From M3007 sp033764075 (GTDB taxonomy: Bacteria; Bacteroidota; Bacteroidia; Chitinophagales; Saprospiraceae), in the NCBI GenBank assembly GCA_033764075.1, contig JANRJH010000039.1:89207-153206 (forward strand): a DNA stretch of 64,000 bases, in the 5' to 3' direction. The position numbers were made by a program, and so were the translations under genes. A model generated the notes under the pieces. That model was not told where the DNA came from. It made no database searches and saw only the letters and a program-made list of their open reading frames with translations. Positions 1 through 7,956 of the stretch are shown here, one piece after another (position 1 is the stretch's first letter; each line of letters begins with the position of its first letter).

Positions 1-1
1 C

Positions 2-610
2 CTCGACTACCGGTTCAACCCGCGTCGCGGATGGTCGGCAACCATTCAGGGGGTGGCGGGCTTCAGCACCGTGCGCCGCAACAGCCAGATCGAAAACCTG
101 ACCGATCCCGACGACCCGGACTTCGACTTCGGTTCGCTGTACGACAGCATCCCTGAAAAAACCACGCGCTACCGGTTGGCGGTTGGCCTGGAATCTTACC
201 TGCCTGTTTTCAAACGCAGTACCTTGAAGACCGCCGTGCGCGCCCAGGGCATCTTTTCCGGAGATCCTGTGTACAACAACGAGCAGTTTCGCCTTGGCGG
301 CAACAAGCTGATGCGCGGCTTCAATGAAGAAAGCCTGTTTGCCACGCGATACGCCGTGGGTACTTTGGAGTACCGGTTGCTCATAGGCCCCAACGCCTAT
401 CTGGCCGCCTTTGCCGATTACGGGTACATCGAAAACATCACCGACCGGCTGCGATTTTTCCAAAGACCGGCCGGGCTCGGAGCAGGCATGGTATTCGAAA
501 GCCAGGCCGGGCTTTTTGGCGTCAGCGGAGCGGTGGGCCGGAACGACACCGGCGATCCGTTCGACCTGCGGGCCGTCAAGGTGCACCTCGGTTATGTAAA
601 CTTGTTTTGA
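2..610 (+). CDS. BamA/TamA-type outer membrane protein, C-terminal part (5' end outside window)
   Basis: The reading frame is open from the first bases of the window, so only the last 202 residues are present. They match the C-terminal half of an Omp85 barrel. The segment RLGGNKLMRGF corresponds to the conserved RGF motif of loop 6. It is followed by a strand of the form YAVGTLEYRLL and by an aspartate-containing FADYGY strand. The protein ends in phenylalanine (GYVNLF), as expected of barrels recognised by the BAM machinery. Bacteroidota carry several Omp85 relatives (BamA, TamA-like, surface-antigen proteins), and without the POTRA domains I cannot say which this is. Expected location is the outer membrane, in assembly or transport of other proteins. 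Confidence 0.82.
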   Translation, partial: LDYRFNPRRGWSATIQGVAGFSTVRRNSQIENLTDPDDPDFDFGSLYDSIPEKTTRYRLAVGLESYLPVFKRSTLKTAVRAQGIFSGDPVYNNEQFRLGGNKLMRGFNEESLFATRYAVGTLEYRLLIGPNAYLAAFADYGYIENITDRLRFFQRPAGLGAGMVFESQAGLFGVSGAVGRNDTGDPFDLRAVKVHLGYVNLF

Positions 611-685
611 TCCACAAATTTTTTTTTGATTTACCGCTTTTTTGGTATGGTATTTGGAAATGAAGTAAACAACGGTGAGACCCCT

Positions 686-1237
686 GTGAATCCCTGGAAA
701 ACGTTGCAGGTACAGGAGGTGTACAACAACCCCTGGATCCGGGTCACGCACAGCGATGTGCTGAATCCGGCCGGAAAGCCCGGCATCTACGGGGTGGTGC
801 ATTTCAAAAATCTGGCCATTGGCATCCTTCCGCTTGACGAGGCGGGGAACACGTGGCTGGTAGGACAGTACCGATACACCCTTGAACGGTACAGTTGGGA
901 AATTCCGGAAGGAGGCGGGCCCCTGGGCGCCGATCCGCTGGAAGCCGCCCAACGGGAACTACTGGAAGAAACGGGCATCCGGGCCCGGGTGTGGATTCCG
1001 CTCATGGAACTCCATCTCTCCAACTCGGTGACCGACGAACGCGGGCTGGCTTATGTCGCCCGGGAACTGGAATTCGGCGAATCGCAACCGGAAGAAACCG
1101 AAGAACTGCACGTGCGGAAAGTTCATTTTTCCGAGGCAGTAGATATGGTGCTGGACGGCCACATCACCGATGTGCTTTCCGTTTCGGCGATTCTGAAAAC
1201 AAACGAGTGGATTCGAAGAGGCATCCTTGCGCTTTGA
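686..1237 (+). CDS. NUDIX hydrolase, ADP-ribose pyrophosphatase-like
   Basis: The 183-residue product carries a NUDIX box ending in RELLEETGI, the metal-binding and catalytic helix, preceded by the GGG/DPLEAA segment common in ADP-sugar pyrophosphatases. The glutamate eight residues before the box arginine is replaced by alanine, which is tolerated in this subfamily. Relatives hydrolyse nucleoside diphosphates linked to sugars. The substrate cannot be deduced here. I place the start at the GTG giving (M)NPWKTL, because related Bacteroidota proteins typically begin this way. The frame stays open upstream to a TTG at 626 and an ATG at 647, so a longer N-terminus is possible. It follows the barrel gene by 75 bases. 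Confidence 0.82.
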   Translation: MNPWKTLQVQEVYNNPWIRVTHSDVLNPAGKPGIYGVVHFKNLAIGILPLDEAGNTWLVGQYRYTLERYSWEIPEGGGPLGADPLEAAQRELLEETGIRARVWIPLMELHLSNSVTDERGLAYVARELEFGESQPEETEELHVRKVHFSEAVDMVLDGHITDVLSVSAILKTNEWIRRGILAL

Positions 1238-1296
1238 GGTGAAATCCGTGACGATTGGGTTTTTATTTCGTCTACATTAGGATTTCGTTAGGAACA

Positions 1297-1323
1297 TTTG
1301 CGGCACACCGGCCTGTACCTTTG
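1297..1323 (+). promoter_or_regulatory. Candidate promoter for the mltA-like gene
   Basis: TACCTTTG at 1316-1323 is a perfect match to the Bacteroidota -7 consensus TAnnTTTG. A TTTG lies at 1297-1300, but the 15-base spacing is shorter than the 20 bases seen at the better promoters of this window. It would give a leader of about 120 bases before the ATG at 1450. Confidence 0.35.
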
Positions 1324-1449
1324 CAGCAAAATAATCTTTGGTAATTTCGGGTTGACTTCCTTTTCCCCGATGTATTGCCGTTACTGCCTTCAATCCCCGT
1401 CTCACCCGACCACGTTCTTTTGCCCAAAAACCGTAACCTGTTATTTCCC

Positions 1450-2517
1450 ATGAACACTTTCACAAAACGCACCTGTTGGATGCTTATACTCCCGACTATG
1501 GGAGTCCTGGCAGGCGCATGCAACTATACCACTCCCGCCGCCAGTCAGGCGGCATCTGCCACCCTGTTAACCGACGTTTCCAGCATCAAGGCAAACCCGG
1601 AAGAAATGGCCGAACTGGCAGCCCTGCAAGGCAAACCCCGGAAAGTGAGCAGCACGCTCATTGCCGAAGGCCCGGAATCCTTGCCGACCATCACCGTTGA
1701 CCCCCTCATGCAACAGGCGATGTACGAGCAGACGAACTACCTGCGCCGTCCGGATGCCAAAAAGGCCAATCTGAACGGGCTGCACCGACTCGAACTCCTG
1801 CAAACCGTTGAACTTTTGCGTGGATCATCGACCATAACACCGGAACAACTGGCACAGCAGTTCGATTTTTACCGCGTAAACACCGACCTCAAAAAGGATC
1901 AGGTGCGCATGACCGGTTACTACACCCCGGTGGAGAAAGCCAGCAAAACCCAGGGCGGTGCTTTTCAGTACCCGATCTACCGCAAGCCCGACGAAGACAT
2001 CCCCTCGCCCGATGCCATCTGGGAGGGCGCGCTGGGCGGTCGCGGGCTTGAACTGGCCTGGTTCACCAGCAAACAGGCGGTCGAAAACGCCCAGTTGCAA
2101 GGCTCGATCCTTGTGGAGTTTCCCAACGGCAAACGCGAATACTTCGGCTTCGGCGGCTCCACCAAAGGTTCCGGCGGTTCGTATGTGTTTTTTACCCGGG
2201 TAGACAACACCGTGCTGGGTGCAGGCGCTTTCCCCATGACCGCCGGGCACTCCATCGCCATCGACACACGGTACATACCCATCGGCGCTACCTTGCTGGC
2301 CGAACTGCCCGACATGGACGCAAGCGGAAACATCACCGGTTACAGCTACCGGGTGCTGTTCGCCCAGGACCGCGGCGGCGCCATCAAGACCACCAACCGG
2401 ATCGATATCTACTGCGGCATCGGCCCGAAGGCTCTGGAAGACGCCTACACCATCAATGGTCACGGACGCCTCTGGGTGATGATGCCCAAGCGCAACACCG
2501 GCCTCGCCATGCAGTAA
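1450..2517 (+). CDS. mltA: Membrane-bound lytic murein transglycosylase A (MltA family lipoprotein)
   Basis: The 355-residue protein starts with a lipoprotein signal whose lipid-acceptor cysteine follows LAGA. It therefore probably sits in the periplasm, anchored to a membrane. The MltA domain begins with the typical RMTGYYTPV and YPIYRKP segments. The C-terminal 3D-type double-psi barrel contains IDTRYIPIGA, FAQDRGGAIK and NGHGRLWVMMPK. The aspartate in QDRGGAIK corresponds to the catalytic acid of E. coli MltA. Family members cleave the glycan strands of peptidoglycan to form 1,6-anhydro ends. The ATG at 1450 is chosen because it directly precedes the lipoprotein signal; the frame is open further upstream but without signal-like sequence. 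Confidence 0.9.
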   Translation: MNTFTKRTCWMLILPTMGVLAGACNYTTPAASQAASATLLTDVSSIKANPEEMAELAALQGKPRKVSSTLIAEGPESLPTITVDPLMQQAMYEQTNYLRRPDAKKANLNGLHRLELLQTVELLRGSSTITPEQLAQQFDFYRVNTDLKKDQVRMTGYYTPVEKASKTQGGAFQYPIYRKPDEDIPSPDAIWEGALGGRGLELAWFTSKQAVENAQLQGSILVEFPNGKREYFGFGGSTKGSGGSYVFFTRVDNTVLGAGAFPMTAGHSIAIDTRYIPIGATLLAELPDMDASGNITGYSYRVLFAQDRGGAIKTTNRIDIYCGIGPKALEDAYTINGHGRLWVMMPKRNTGLAMQ

Positions 2518-2544
2518 CCATCTGCTCCCGGAGCCAACCCCCCG

Positions 2545-2606
2545 CCCCTCTTTACGGCCGCGCATGCTTTTCAAAAGACCACGGCAGTAGGGAGGGGTGT
2601 TTTTTT
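2545..2606 (+). terminator. Terminator after mltA
   Basis: CCCCTC at 2545-2550 pairs with GAGGGG at 2592-2597 around a long, internally foldable loop. A run of T follows to 2606. The loop is long for an intrinsic terminator, so confidence is moderate. Confidence 0.45.
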
Positions 2607-2723
2607 GTCCCGGGGTTCGCACGTAACCCCGCGCGCAGGCCCCAACAAATCCCCCGTTTTTGCGTTACTTTCGCATTCTGTACGGCCCCTTCGCTGTGCG
2701 CAGGATATAAATCCACGTTCACC

Positions 2724-3827
2724 TTGGCTTTCCAATACCTTACCTACGGCGCGTCTGTGAGTGCCGACAGCGTTAAACGCCTGCTGGAGCATCAGTTGGA
2801 GCAGGCGCATGGCGCGCGCCCCACACCGGTTTGCATCTGGGGCCTGCACGGCATCGGGAAAACGGAGCTGGTTCGCGGACTGGCGGCCGAACGCAACATC
2901 GAGCTGACGTACATCGCCCCCGCCCAGTTCGAGGAAATGGGCGACCTGGTGGGTATGCCGGTCCTCGAGACCAACAGCCAGGGCCGAACGGTGACCCGCT
3001 TCGCGCCGCCGGTCTGGGCGCCCACCCACGATGGCCCGGGTATCCTGTTGTTGGACGACTTTAACCGCGCCGACGACCGCATCCTGCGGGGACTTATGCA
3101 ACTACTCCAGTACTATGAGCTGGTCTCCTGGGCCTTGCCGCCCAAATGGCTCATCGTGCTGACCGCCAACCCTGACGGGGGCGACTACTCCGTCACCGCG
3201 CTCGACGATGCGATGCTTACCCGCATGCTGCATGTGTCCATGAACTTCGACGTGCATGCCTGGGCGCGCTGGGCCGAACAGGCCGGCGTGGACTCCCGCG
3301 GCATCCATTTTGTGCTGGCATACCCCGAATTGCTCAACGGGCGACGCACCACCCCGCGCTCACTGGTGCAGTTTTTCAACGCCATTGCCCCTTTCGAACG
3401 GCTGGAAGACCATTTGCCCGTGCTCAAAATGCTCGGCGAAGCCACCCTGGACGCCGAAACGGTGGAGGCATTTCTGCAGTTTATTCACTTGAAACTCGAC
3501 CGGCTCCCTGGGCCGGCGGAGGTGTTGGGCACGGATGATTTCGACTTGCTGGAACAGCGCATCCGGCGTCTGGTGCGAGACGGTGACACGCAGCGCATGG
3601 ACATGCTCTCCGTGCTGGTGAGCCGCATCAACAACTACCTGCTCGGTCGGCAGGAGGCCCCCTCCGAAGGTGAAATGCAGAACCTCCAGCGGTTTATTCT
3701 CTGGGATGAACTGCCCAACGACCTGAGGCTCGCCATGGCACAGGAACTCACGCGCACGCAACGCCCCGAGTACCTGGCCTTGTACCGCGTACCCGAAATT
3801 GGCCGGCTGTTGCTTGAAAAAATGTGA
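2724..3827 (+). CDS. MoxR-like AAA+ ATPase
   Basis: The 367-residue protein has a Walker A loop (GLHGIGKTE, near residues 40-48), a Walker B segment (GILLLDDFNRA, near 110) and a sensor-1-like stretch (LIVLTANP). The order and spacing match MoxR/RavA-type AAA+ ATPases, chaperone-like machines that usually work with a von Willebrand factor A protein. No VWA gene is adjacent, so the partner and substrate are unknown. The best available start is a TTG giving MAFQYLTYG; no ATG precedes the ATPase core. TACTTTCG at 2666-2673 is a near match to a -7 element. The C-terminal 130 residues contain no motif that I recognise. Confidence 0.75.
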   Translation: MAFQYLTYGASVSADSVKRLLEHQLEQAHGARPTPVCIWGLHGIGKTELVRGLAAERNIELTYIAPAQFEEMGDLVGMPVLETNSQGRTVTRFAPPVWAPTHDGPGILLLDDFNRADDRILRGLMQLLQYYELVSWALPPKWLIVLTANPDGGDYSVTALDDAMLTRMLHVSMNFDVHAWARWAEQAGVDSRGIHFVLAYPELLNGRRTTPRSLVQFFNAIAPFERLEDHLPVLKMLGEATLDAETVEAFLQFIHLKLDRLPGPAEVLGTDDFDLLEQRIRRLVRDGDTQRMDMLSVLVSRINNYLLGRQEAPSEGEMQNLQRFILWDELPNDLRLAMAQELTRTQRPEYLALYRVPEIGRLLLEKM

Positions 3828-3881
3828 GCAACCTGCAGAACATCCGTTTTCTTGCGCCATTTTTGCGTCTCCTAACTGCTT

Positions 3882-4763
3882 ATGGCGTATATTGGATTTC
3901 TTGTTTTGAGGCTGGTCGTCGCCCTTTTTCGCCTCATACCGTTCTGGTTGTTGTACCGGTTGTCCGACGGACTCGCCTTTTTGCTTCACCGGGTGGTGGG
4001 CTACCGCAAAACGGTGGTGCGCAACCACCTGAGGCGCGCTTTCCCGGAAAAATCGGCTGCCGAGATCGAACAAATCACCCGGGATGCCTATCGCAACCTG
4101 AGCGACATCACGCTGGAGACCATCAAGGGGTTCAGCGCGCCCATGAGCGAACTGAACCGCCGGTGCCGCTGGGTAAACCCGGAAGTGCTGAACAAATACC
4201 TGAACGCAGGACAAAGCGTACTGGTGAACGGCGGGCACATCAACTCCTGGGAGTGGCCCTGCTTCACCGTCGGGCACTGGATTACCGGCCCGGTCTATGT
4301 TACCTACAAGCCCCTGACCAATGCCTACGTAGACCGCTATTACAACGCGGGCAGAAGCCGCAGCGGCGCCCACATGATCAGTATGGAAGACACAGCGGTC
4401 GTTATACGCGCACACCACGGCAAGGAGGCCGGGGCGTACTTCCTGATCAGCGATCAATCGCCGAGCAGTGTCAAAAACGCCCACTGGCTCGATTTTTTCG
4501 GCATCGATACCGCTTTTTTGCCGGGACCCGATTTTCTGGCCCGCCGATACAAATACCCGGTGGTCTTTTTGTACACCCGCCGGGTAAAAAGGGGGTTTTA
4601 TGAGGTGGTTTTAGAGGATTTTTTTCCCGATCCGGCGCAGGCGTCCGACAAAACCATCACCGCAGCCTACGTCGAATTACTGGAAGAAATCATCCGAAAA
4701 GAGCCCGGCAGCTGGCTGTGGAGCCATAAACGGTGGAAACACACCCGGCAGGCGGCCGGGTGA
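3882..4763 (+). CDS. Lysophospholipid/lipid A acyltransferase (LpxL/HtrB family)
   Basis: The 293-residue protein starts with a hydrophobic anchor (residues 1-35). It then shows the family's HX4E catalytic motif in GGHINSWEW, followed by the conserved C-terminal SWLWSHKRWKH, equivalent to the WxHxRWK box of LpxL/LpxM enzymes. These inner-membrane enzymes transfer a secondary acyl chain from acyl-ACP to a lipid A precursor; some relatives act on other lipids. Length is typical. The gene begins 54 bases after the ATPase gene and ends one base before a convergent lipoprotein gene. I cannot tell which lipid A position is acylated. Confidence 0.88.
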   Translation: MAYIGFLVLRLVVALFRLIPFWLLYRLSDGLAFLLHRVVGYRKTVVRNHLRRAFPEKSAAEIEQITRDAYRNLSDITLETIKGFSAPMSELNRRCRWVNPEVLNKYLNAGQSVLVNGGHINSWEWPCFTVGHWITGPVYVTYKPLTNAYVDRYYNAGRSRSGAHMISMEDTAVVIRAHHGKEAGAYFLISDQSPSSVKNAHWLDFFGIDTAFLPGPDFLARRYKYPVVFLYTRRVKRGFYEVVLEDFFPDPAQASDKTITAAYVELLEEIIRKEPGSWLWSHKRWKHTRQAAG

Positions 4764-4764
4764 A

Positions 4765-5343
4765 CTATTTTTCGAGCCGGGGCAAAGCCTGTTCTGCCAC
4801 CCTTTGTGCTTCTGCCAGGTTGCCCTCCGGCGTGTCGGTTCCGGCAAACAGCACATTCAGGATGAACGGCCCATATTGCACCAGCAGCGTGTTGGTGGAG
4901 GGCGCCCAGAGGGCATCGTCGCCCAGTTCCGGAACGTCGACCGGATACATTTCCCGTTGTTCGCGGCGGTTGATGGCCATGCGTTCGGTCGCCTGCACCG
5001 CCGAGCCATAGTGGATCAGCTCGAGCGCCAGCGCGTTGGAAAAGTCCTTGTATACGGCCCCCGGCTTTTCGTTGTCGGACTCGATCTGTTTCCAGTTCGG
5101 GCGCATCCAGGTGCGCAGGCAATAGGCCTTTCCCGGAAGCGAGCGGGTGTTGAGCACGTCGCGCTCAGGGTCAATCCGGTACATTTCCTGCAATTCAGCG
5201 TCGGTAATCAGATCGCAGCCGCGATCGATCCAGGGGTTGTTTTCCGGAAAAACAACGGGCTGTGCGGGCTTATCGGCAGGGGTATTGCGGCAGGCGGTCA
5301 GGGCGAGTACGGCCGGAACAAGATACAGCAAGGTAGCTCTCAT
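4765..5343 (-). CDS. Hypothetical lipoprotein
   Basis: The 192-residue protein has a short signal peptide ending in LTAC, a clear lipobox, and is therefore probably membrane-anchored in the periplasm. The mature part contains a GCDLITDAEL segment near the N-terminus and one further cysteine (YCLRTW). The CDL-type segment superficially recalls the DUF3558-type proteins of actinobacteria, but the similarity is too short to assign a family. It lies convergent to and nearly touching the acyltransferase gene. No function is proposed. Confidence 0.7.
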   Translation of the reverse strand: MRATLLYLVPAVLALTACRNTPADKPAQPVVFPENNPWIDRGCDLITDAELQEMYRIDPERDVLNTRSLPGKAYCLRTWMRPNWKQIESDNEKPGAVYKDFSNALALELIHYGSAVQATERMAINRREQREMYPVDVPELGDDALWAPSTNTLLVQYGPFILNVLFAGTDTPEGNLAEAQRVAEQALPRLEK

Positions 5344-5510
5344 GGGAACATCAAAAAAAGATACAAAAATACGCGATACCGGTCAGGTGGCCCCTATGGA
5401 AGGACTTTTTTTGCTGTTTGTTAAAAAAAATCGTTCCGAGGCATTGTAAACCTTACATAATTCCGATTTTTGGCCGTTCAACCGAAAGTGTTTATTCAAA
5501 AACGAAATAG

Positions 5511-7115
5511 ATGCATCCTGCTTATCAGTTAATGTTGCTGGCCTGGGTGGGCGTGATCGCCTGGGTGGCTTTTGTTATTTTTACCAACCGCAAAGTGCAT
5601 CCCAAGGCATTGTTTGCCTTGTTCATGGTAGAGTTGTGGGAGCGTTTCAGCTACTACGGCATGCGGGCCCTGCTCGTACTCTACATGACCTCTCAGCTTG
5701 CCCAGGGCGTGCGCAGCGGGTTTGGGTACAGCGATGAAATGGCTTACGGCGTTTACGGGGCATATGGGGCGCTGGTTTACCTGTCGCCCATCATCGGCGG
5801 CATATTTGCCGATAAATTCATGGGCTTCCGAAAGGCCATTGTCTGGGGCGCCATCCTGATGGCTGCCGGCCAGTTCACGCTTTTCCTCGACAACCAGTTT
5901 ACCTTTTACATCGGTCTGGCCTTGTTGGTGGTGGGCAACGGCTTCTTCAAGCCCAACATCTCCAGTATGATCGGTCGTTTTTACCCGGAGGGTGACCCGC
6001 GCCGCGACGGCGCCTTCACCATTTTCTACATGGGCATCAACATCGGCGCCTTCCTGACACCGCTCACCTGCGGCGCCATCGGGGAGATTGAAGGGTGGAA
6101 ATACGGCTTTCTCGCCGCCGGTATCGGCATGATCCTGGGTTTGCTGATCTTCAACTGGGCCCAGGCACAGGGCTGGTACGAAAACAACGGCCTGGTGCCG
6201 GAAGGCGCCGCCACCGCCAAATTCGCCGGACTCAGCGGTCCCATGACCCCGTACCTGCTCACCATCGTCCTGATACCCCTGGCCTGGTTCCTCATCAAGC
6301 AAAACGACATTGTGGATGTGCTGCTCGCCATTTTCGGCGTCGGCATCTTTGCCTACCTGTTCTACACGGCCAACCAGTACGCGACCGGGCATGTGGAGGC
6401 GCCCAAGTACGAGATTACCGACGGCACGAACCCGGGCGTCATCACCCGCGACCGTATTTGGGTGATTATGATCCTGTTGCTGTTCACCACGGTGTTCTGG
6501 TCGTTTTTTGAGCTGGCCGGCTCGGCCCTCAACCTGTTCACTGAGCGTAATGTGAACAAAACGCTGCTTGGTTTTGAATTCAAGACGACGTTCTTCCAGT
6601 CGGTGAACCCCTTGTTCATCATGCTGTTCGCCCCCGTCTTTTCCTGGATGTGGATCAAGCTGGGGCAAACCGGCAAAGAACCCAGCGCGCCGTACAAGTT
6701 TGCGGTGGGCCTCCTCCTCCTGGGCGCCGGCTTCCTGGTGCTCAACCTGGGCAATGCAGCCGCTGTCGACGGCCTGGTTCCCGCCATTTTCCTGGTGCTG
6801 CTGTACCTGCTGCATACGCTGGGCGAATTGGCCCTGTCGCCGGTAGGCCTTTCCATGGTCACCAAACTCGCGCCGCCGCAGATCGTCGGCTTCATGATGG
6901 GCTGCTGGTTCCTGTCCTCGTCCATCGCCCACCAGGCCGGCAAGCACATCGCCAAATTCACGGCTGTGGAAGCCGGCGAAAACGTGACGGCCGTGGAGAC
7001 CCTCGCCAAGTCGATGCCCGTGTTCAACAACGTCGGCCTCTTTGCGATCGGCGCCGGCGTGCTGCTCCTGCTGCTGGCCCCGCGGATCAGCAAGTGGATG
7101 CACGGAATCAAGTGA
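5511..7115 (+). CDS. POT/PTR2-family proton-dependent oligopeptide transporter
   Basis: The 534-residue protein has about 12-14 hydrophobic helices. Near residue 42 it carries the family signature ELWERFSYYGMRALLVLYM, which contains the ExxER proton-coupling motif of peptide transporters. The second signature, FxxFYxxINxG-like (FTIFYMGINIGAF), is also present. Members import di- and tripeptides across the inner membrane with protons. The gene is alone between a divergent lipoprotein gene and a repeat-rich intergenic region. A long extension after helix 6 is common in Bacteroidota members. Confidence 0.93.
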   Translation: MHPAYQLMLLAWVGVIAWVAFVIFTNRKVHPKALFALFMVELWERFSYYGMRALLVLYMTSQLAQGVRSGFGYSDEMAYGVYGAYGALVYLSPIIGGIFADKFMGFRKAIVWGAILMAAGQFTLFLDNQFTFYIGLALLVVGNGFFKPNISSMIGRFYPEGDPRRDGAFTIFYMGINIGAFLTPLTCGAIGEIEGWKYGFLAAGIGMILGLLIFNWAQAQGWYENNGLVPEGAATAKFAGLSGPMTPYLLTIVLIPLAWFLIKQNDIVDVLLAIFGVGIFAYLFYTANQYATGHVEAPKYEITDGTNPGVITRDRIWVIMILLLFTTVFWSFFELAGSALNLFTERNVNKTLLGFEFKTTFFQSVNPLFIMLFAPVFSWMWIKLGQTGKEPSAPYKFAVGLLLLGAGFLVLNLGNAAAVDGLVPAIFLVLLYLLHTLGELALSPVGLSMVTKLAPPQIVGFMMGCWFLSSSIAHQAGKHIAKFTAVEAGENVTAVETLAKSMPVFNNVGLFAIGAGVLLLLLAPRISKWMHGIK

Positions 7116-7117
7116 TT

Positions 7118-7147
7118 TTCGAGTGTCGAGTGTCGAGTGTCGAATGA
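7118..7147. repeat. 7-bp tandem array, unit TCGAGTG
   Basis: Just after the peptide transporter gene stands about four copies of TCGAGTG, the last diverged to TCGAATG. A complementary stretch (GACACTCGACACTA) follows at 7191-7204, so the array can fold back on it. It is one of seven period-7 arrays in the window. Confidence 0.7.
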
Positions 7148-7298
7148 GGGGGCTCTTGGTCGTACGATAAAACCAGGCGTTCTTTTATTTGACACTCGAC
7201 ACTACAAGAGGGCCGCCCTGACGGGGCTTTCCAGCTTTGGGAACGGATTATTCCGTTCGCAGCGCATACGCCAGGCTTCGCAGTTAAATTTTGCGCAG

Positions 7299-7370
7299 AC
7301 CTCTGATTTCTGAATCTGAGGTAGACGGTTGAAAATTTCTTGACAATTCCGGCTATTTATCCTAACCTTG
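7299..7370 (+). promoter_or_regulatory. Promoter and imperfect palindrome upstream of the DUF433/DUF5615 pair
   Basis: TTG at 7340-7342 is followed after exactly 20 bases by TAACCTTG at 7363-7370, one mismatch from TAnnTTTG. The ATG of the antitoxin gene lies 14 bases downstream. An imperfect inverted repeat, ACCTC...GAGGT, at 7299-7322 lies just upstream and could be an operator for autoregulation. The regulatory role is inferred. Confidence 0.5.
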
Positions 7371-7384
7371 TTTAAAAATGAGCA

Positions 7385-7609
7385 ATGGAAATTTATAAGG
7401 GCATTATTACGATTGAGCCGGGAAAACGATCTGGTCAGCCTTGTATACGCAACATGCGCATCACCGTAGCGGATATTTTACGTTGGTTGGCGTCCGCGAT
7501 GACAATAGACGATATCATAAAAGACTTTCCCGAATTGACACGTGAGGACATTCTGATTGCACTGGAATTTTCAGCCAATAGAATGCATCGTATTGCCGTA
7601 AGTGCGTAA
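7385..7609 (+). CDS. DUF433 family protein, probable antitoxin
   Basis: The 74-residue protein fits DUF433: an ITIEPGKRSGQPCIRN start, an RITVADILRWLASAMTIDDII helix-turn-helix-like part and a final PELTREDILIAL segment. DUF433 proteins are small DNA-binding-like proteins that are usually encoded directly before DUF5615 PIN-like proteins, as here, in what are regarded as toxin-antitoxin pairs. The base composition is AT-richer than neighbouring genes, which suggests acquisition. The start ATG is well placed behind a promoter. Confidence 0.85.
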   Translation: MEIYKGIITIEPGKRSGQPCIRNMRITVADILRWLASAMTIDDIIKDFPELTREDILIALEFSANRMHRIAVSA

Positions 7610-7628
7610 TCTAGCTAAGACTTTTCTC

Positions 7629-7919
7629 ATGAAAGTCCTTATTGACCAAAATATTTCGTTTCGGATTATTCCCTTGATCCAGCAAGCATTTCCTGAAATT
7701 CAACATGTCAGAGACCTGAATTTGATTAATTATCCGGATTTTCAAGTTTTCCAGTTTGCAAGATTGAATGGGTATGGTACTATATTGACACTTGACGAAG
7801 ACTTTTACAATATTCAACTTGAACACGGTACGCCGCCCAAAGTTATTTGGATACGGGCCTTGAAATTTTCAGGTAATGACAAGTGGCGAATGCCGTCTAT
7901 GCCTGATCTTTTTGCATGA
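7629..7919 (+). CDS. DUF5615 PIN-like protein, probable toxin
   Basis: The 96-residue product begins MKVLIDQNISFR, with the first acidic residue of a PIN-like fold. It continues with HVRDLNL, then ILTLDEDFYN containing the second acidic cluster, and ends with a short WIRALKF strand. This is the DUF5615 pattern. PIN-like proteins are predicted ribonucleases, and with DUF433 they form putative toxin-antitoxin modules. The ATG at 7629 lies 19 bases after the antitoxin stop. An in-frame start nine codons earlier is possible but would add non-conserved residues. The AT-rich composition resembles that of its partner. Confidence 0.83.
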   Translation: MKVLIDQNISFRIIPLIQQAFPEIQHVRDLNLINYPDFQVFQFARLNGYGTILTLDEDFYNIQLEHGTPPKVIWIRALKFSGNDKWRMPSMPDLFA

Positions 7920-7956
7920 CCAAGTGCACCACTCGACATTCGACACAGATTCTCCA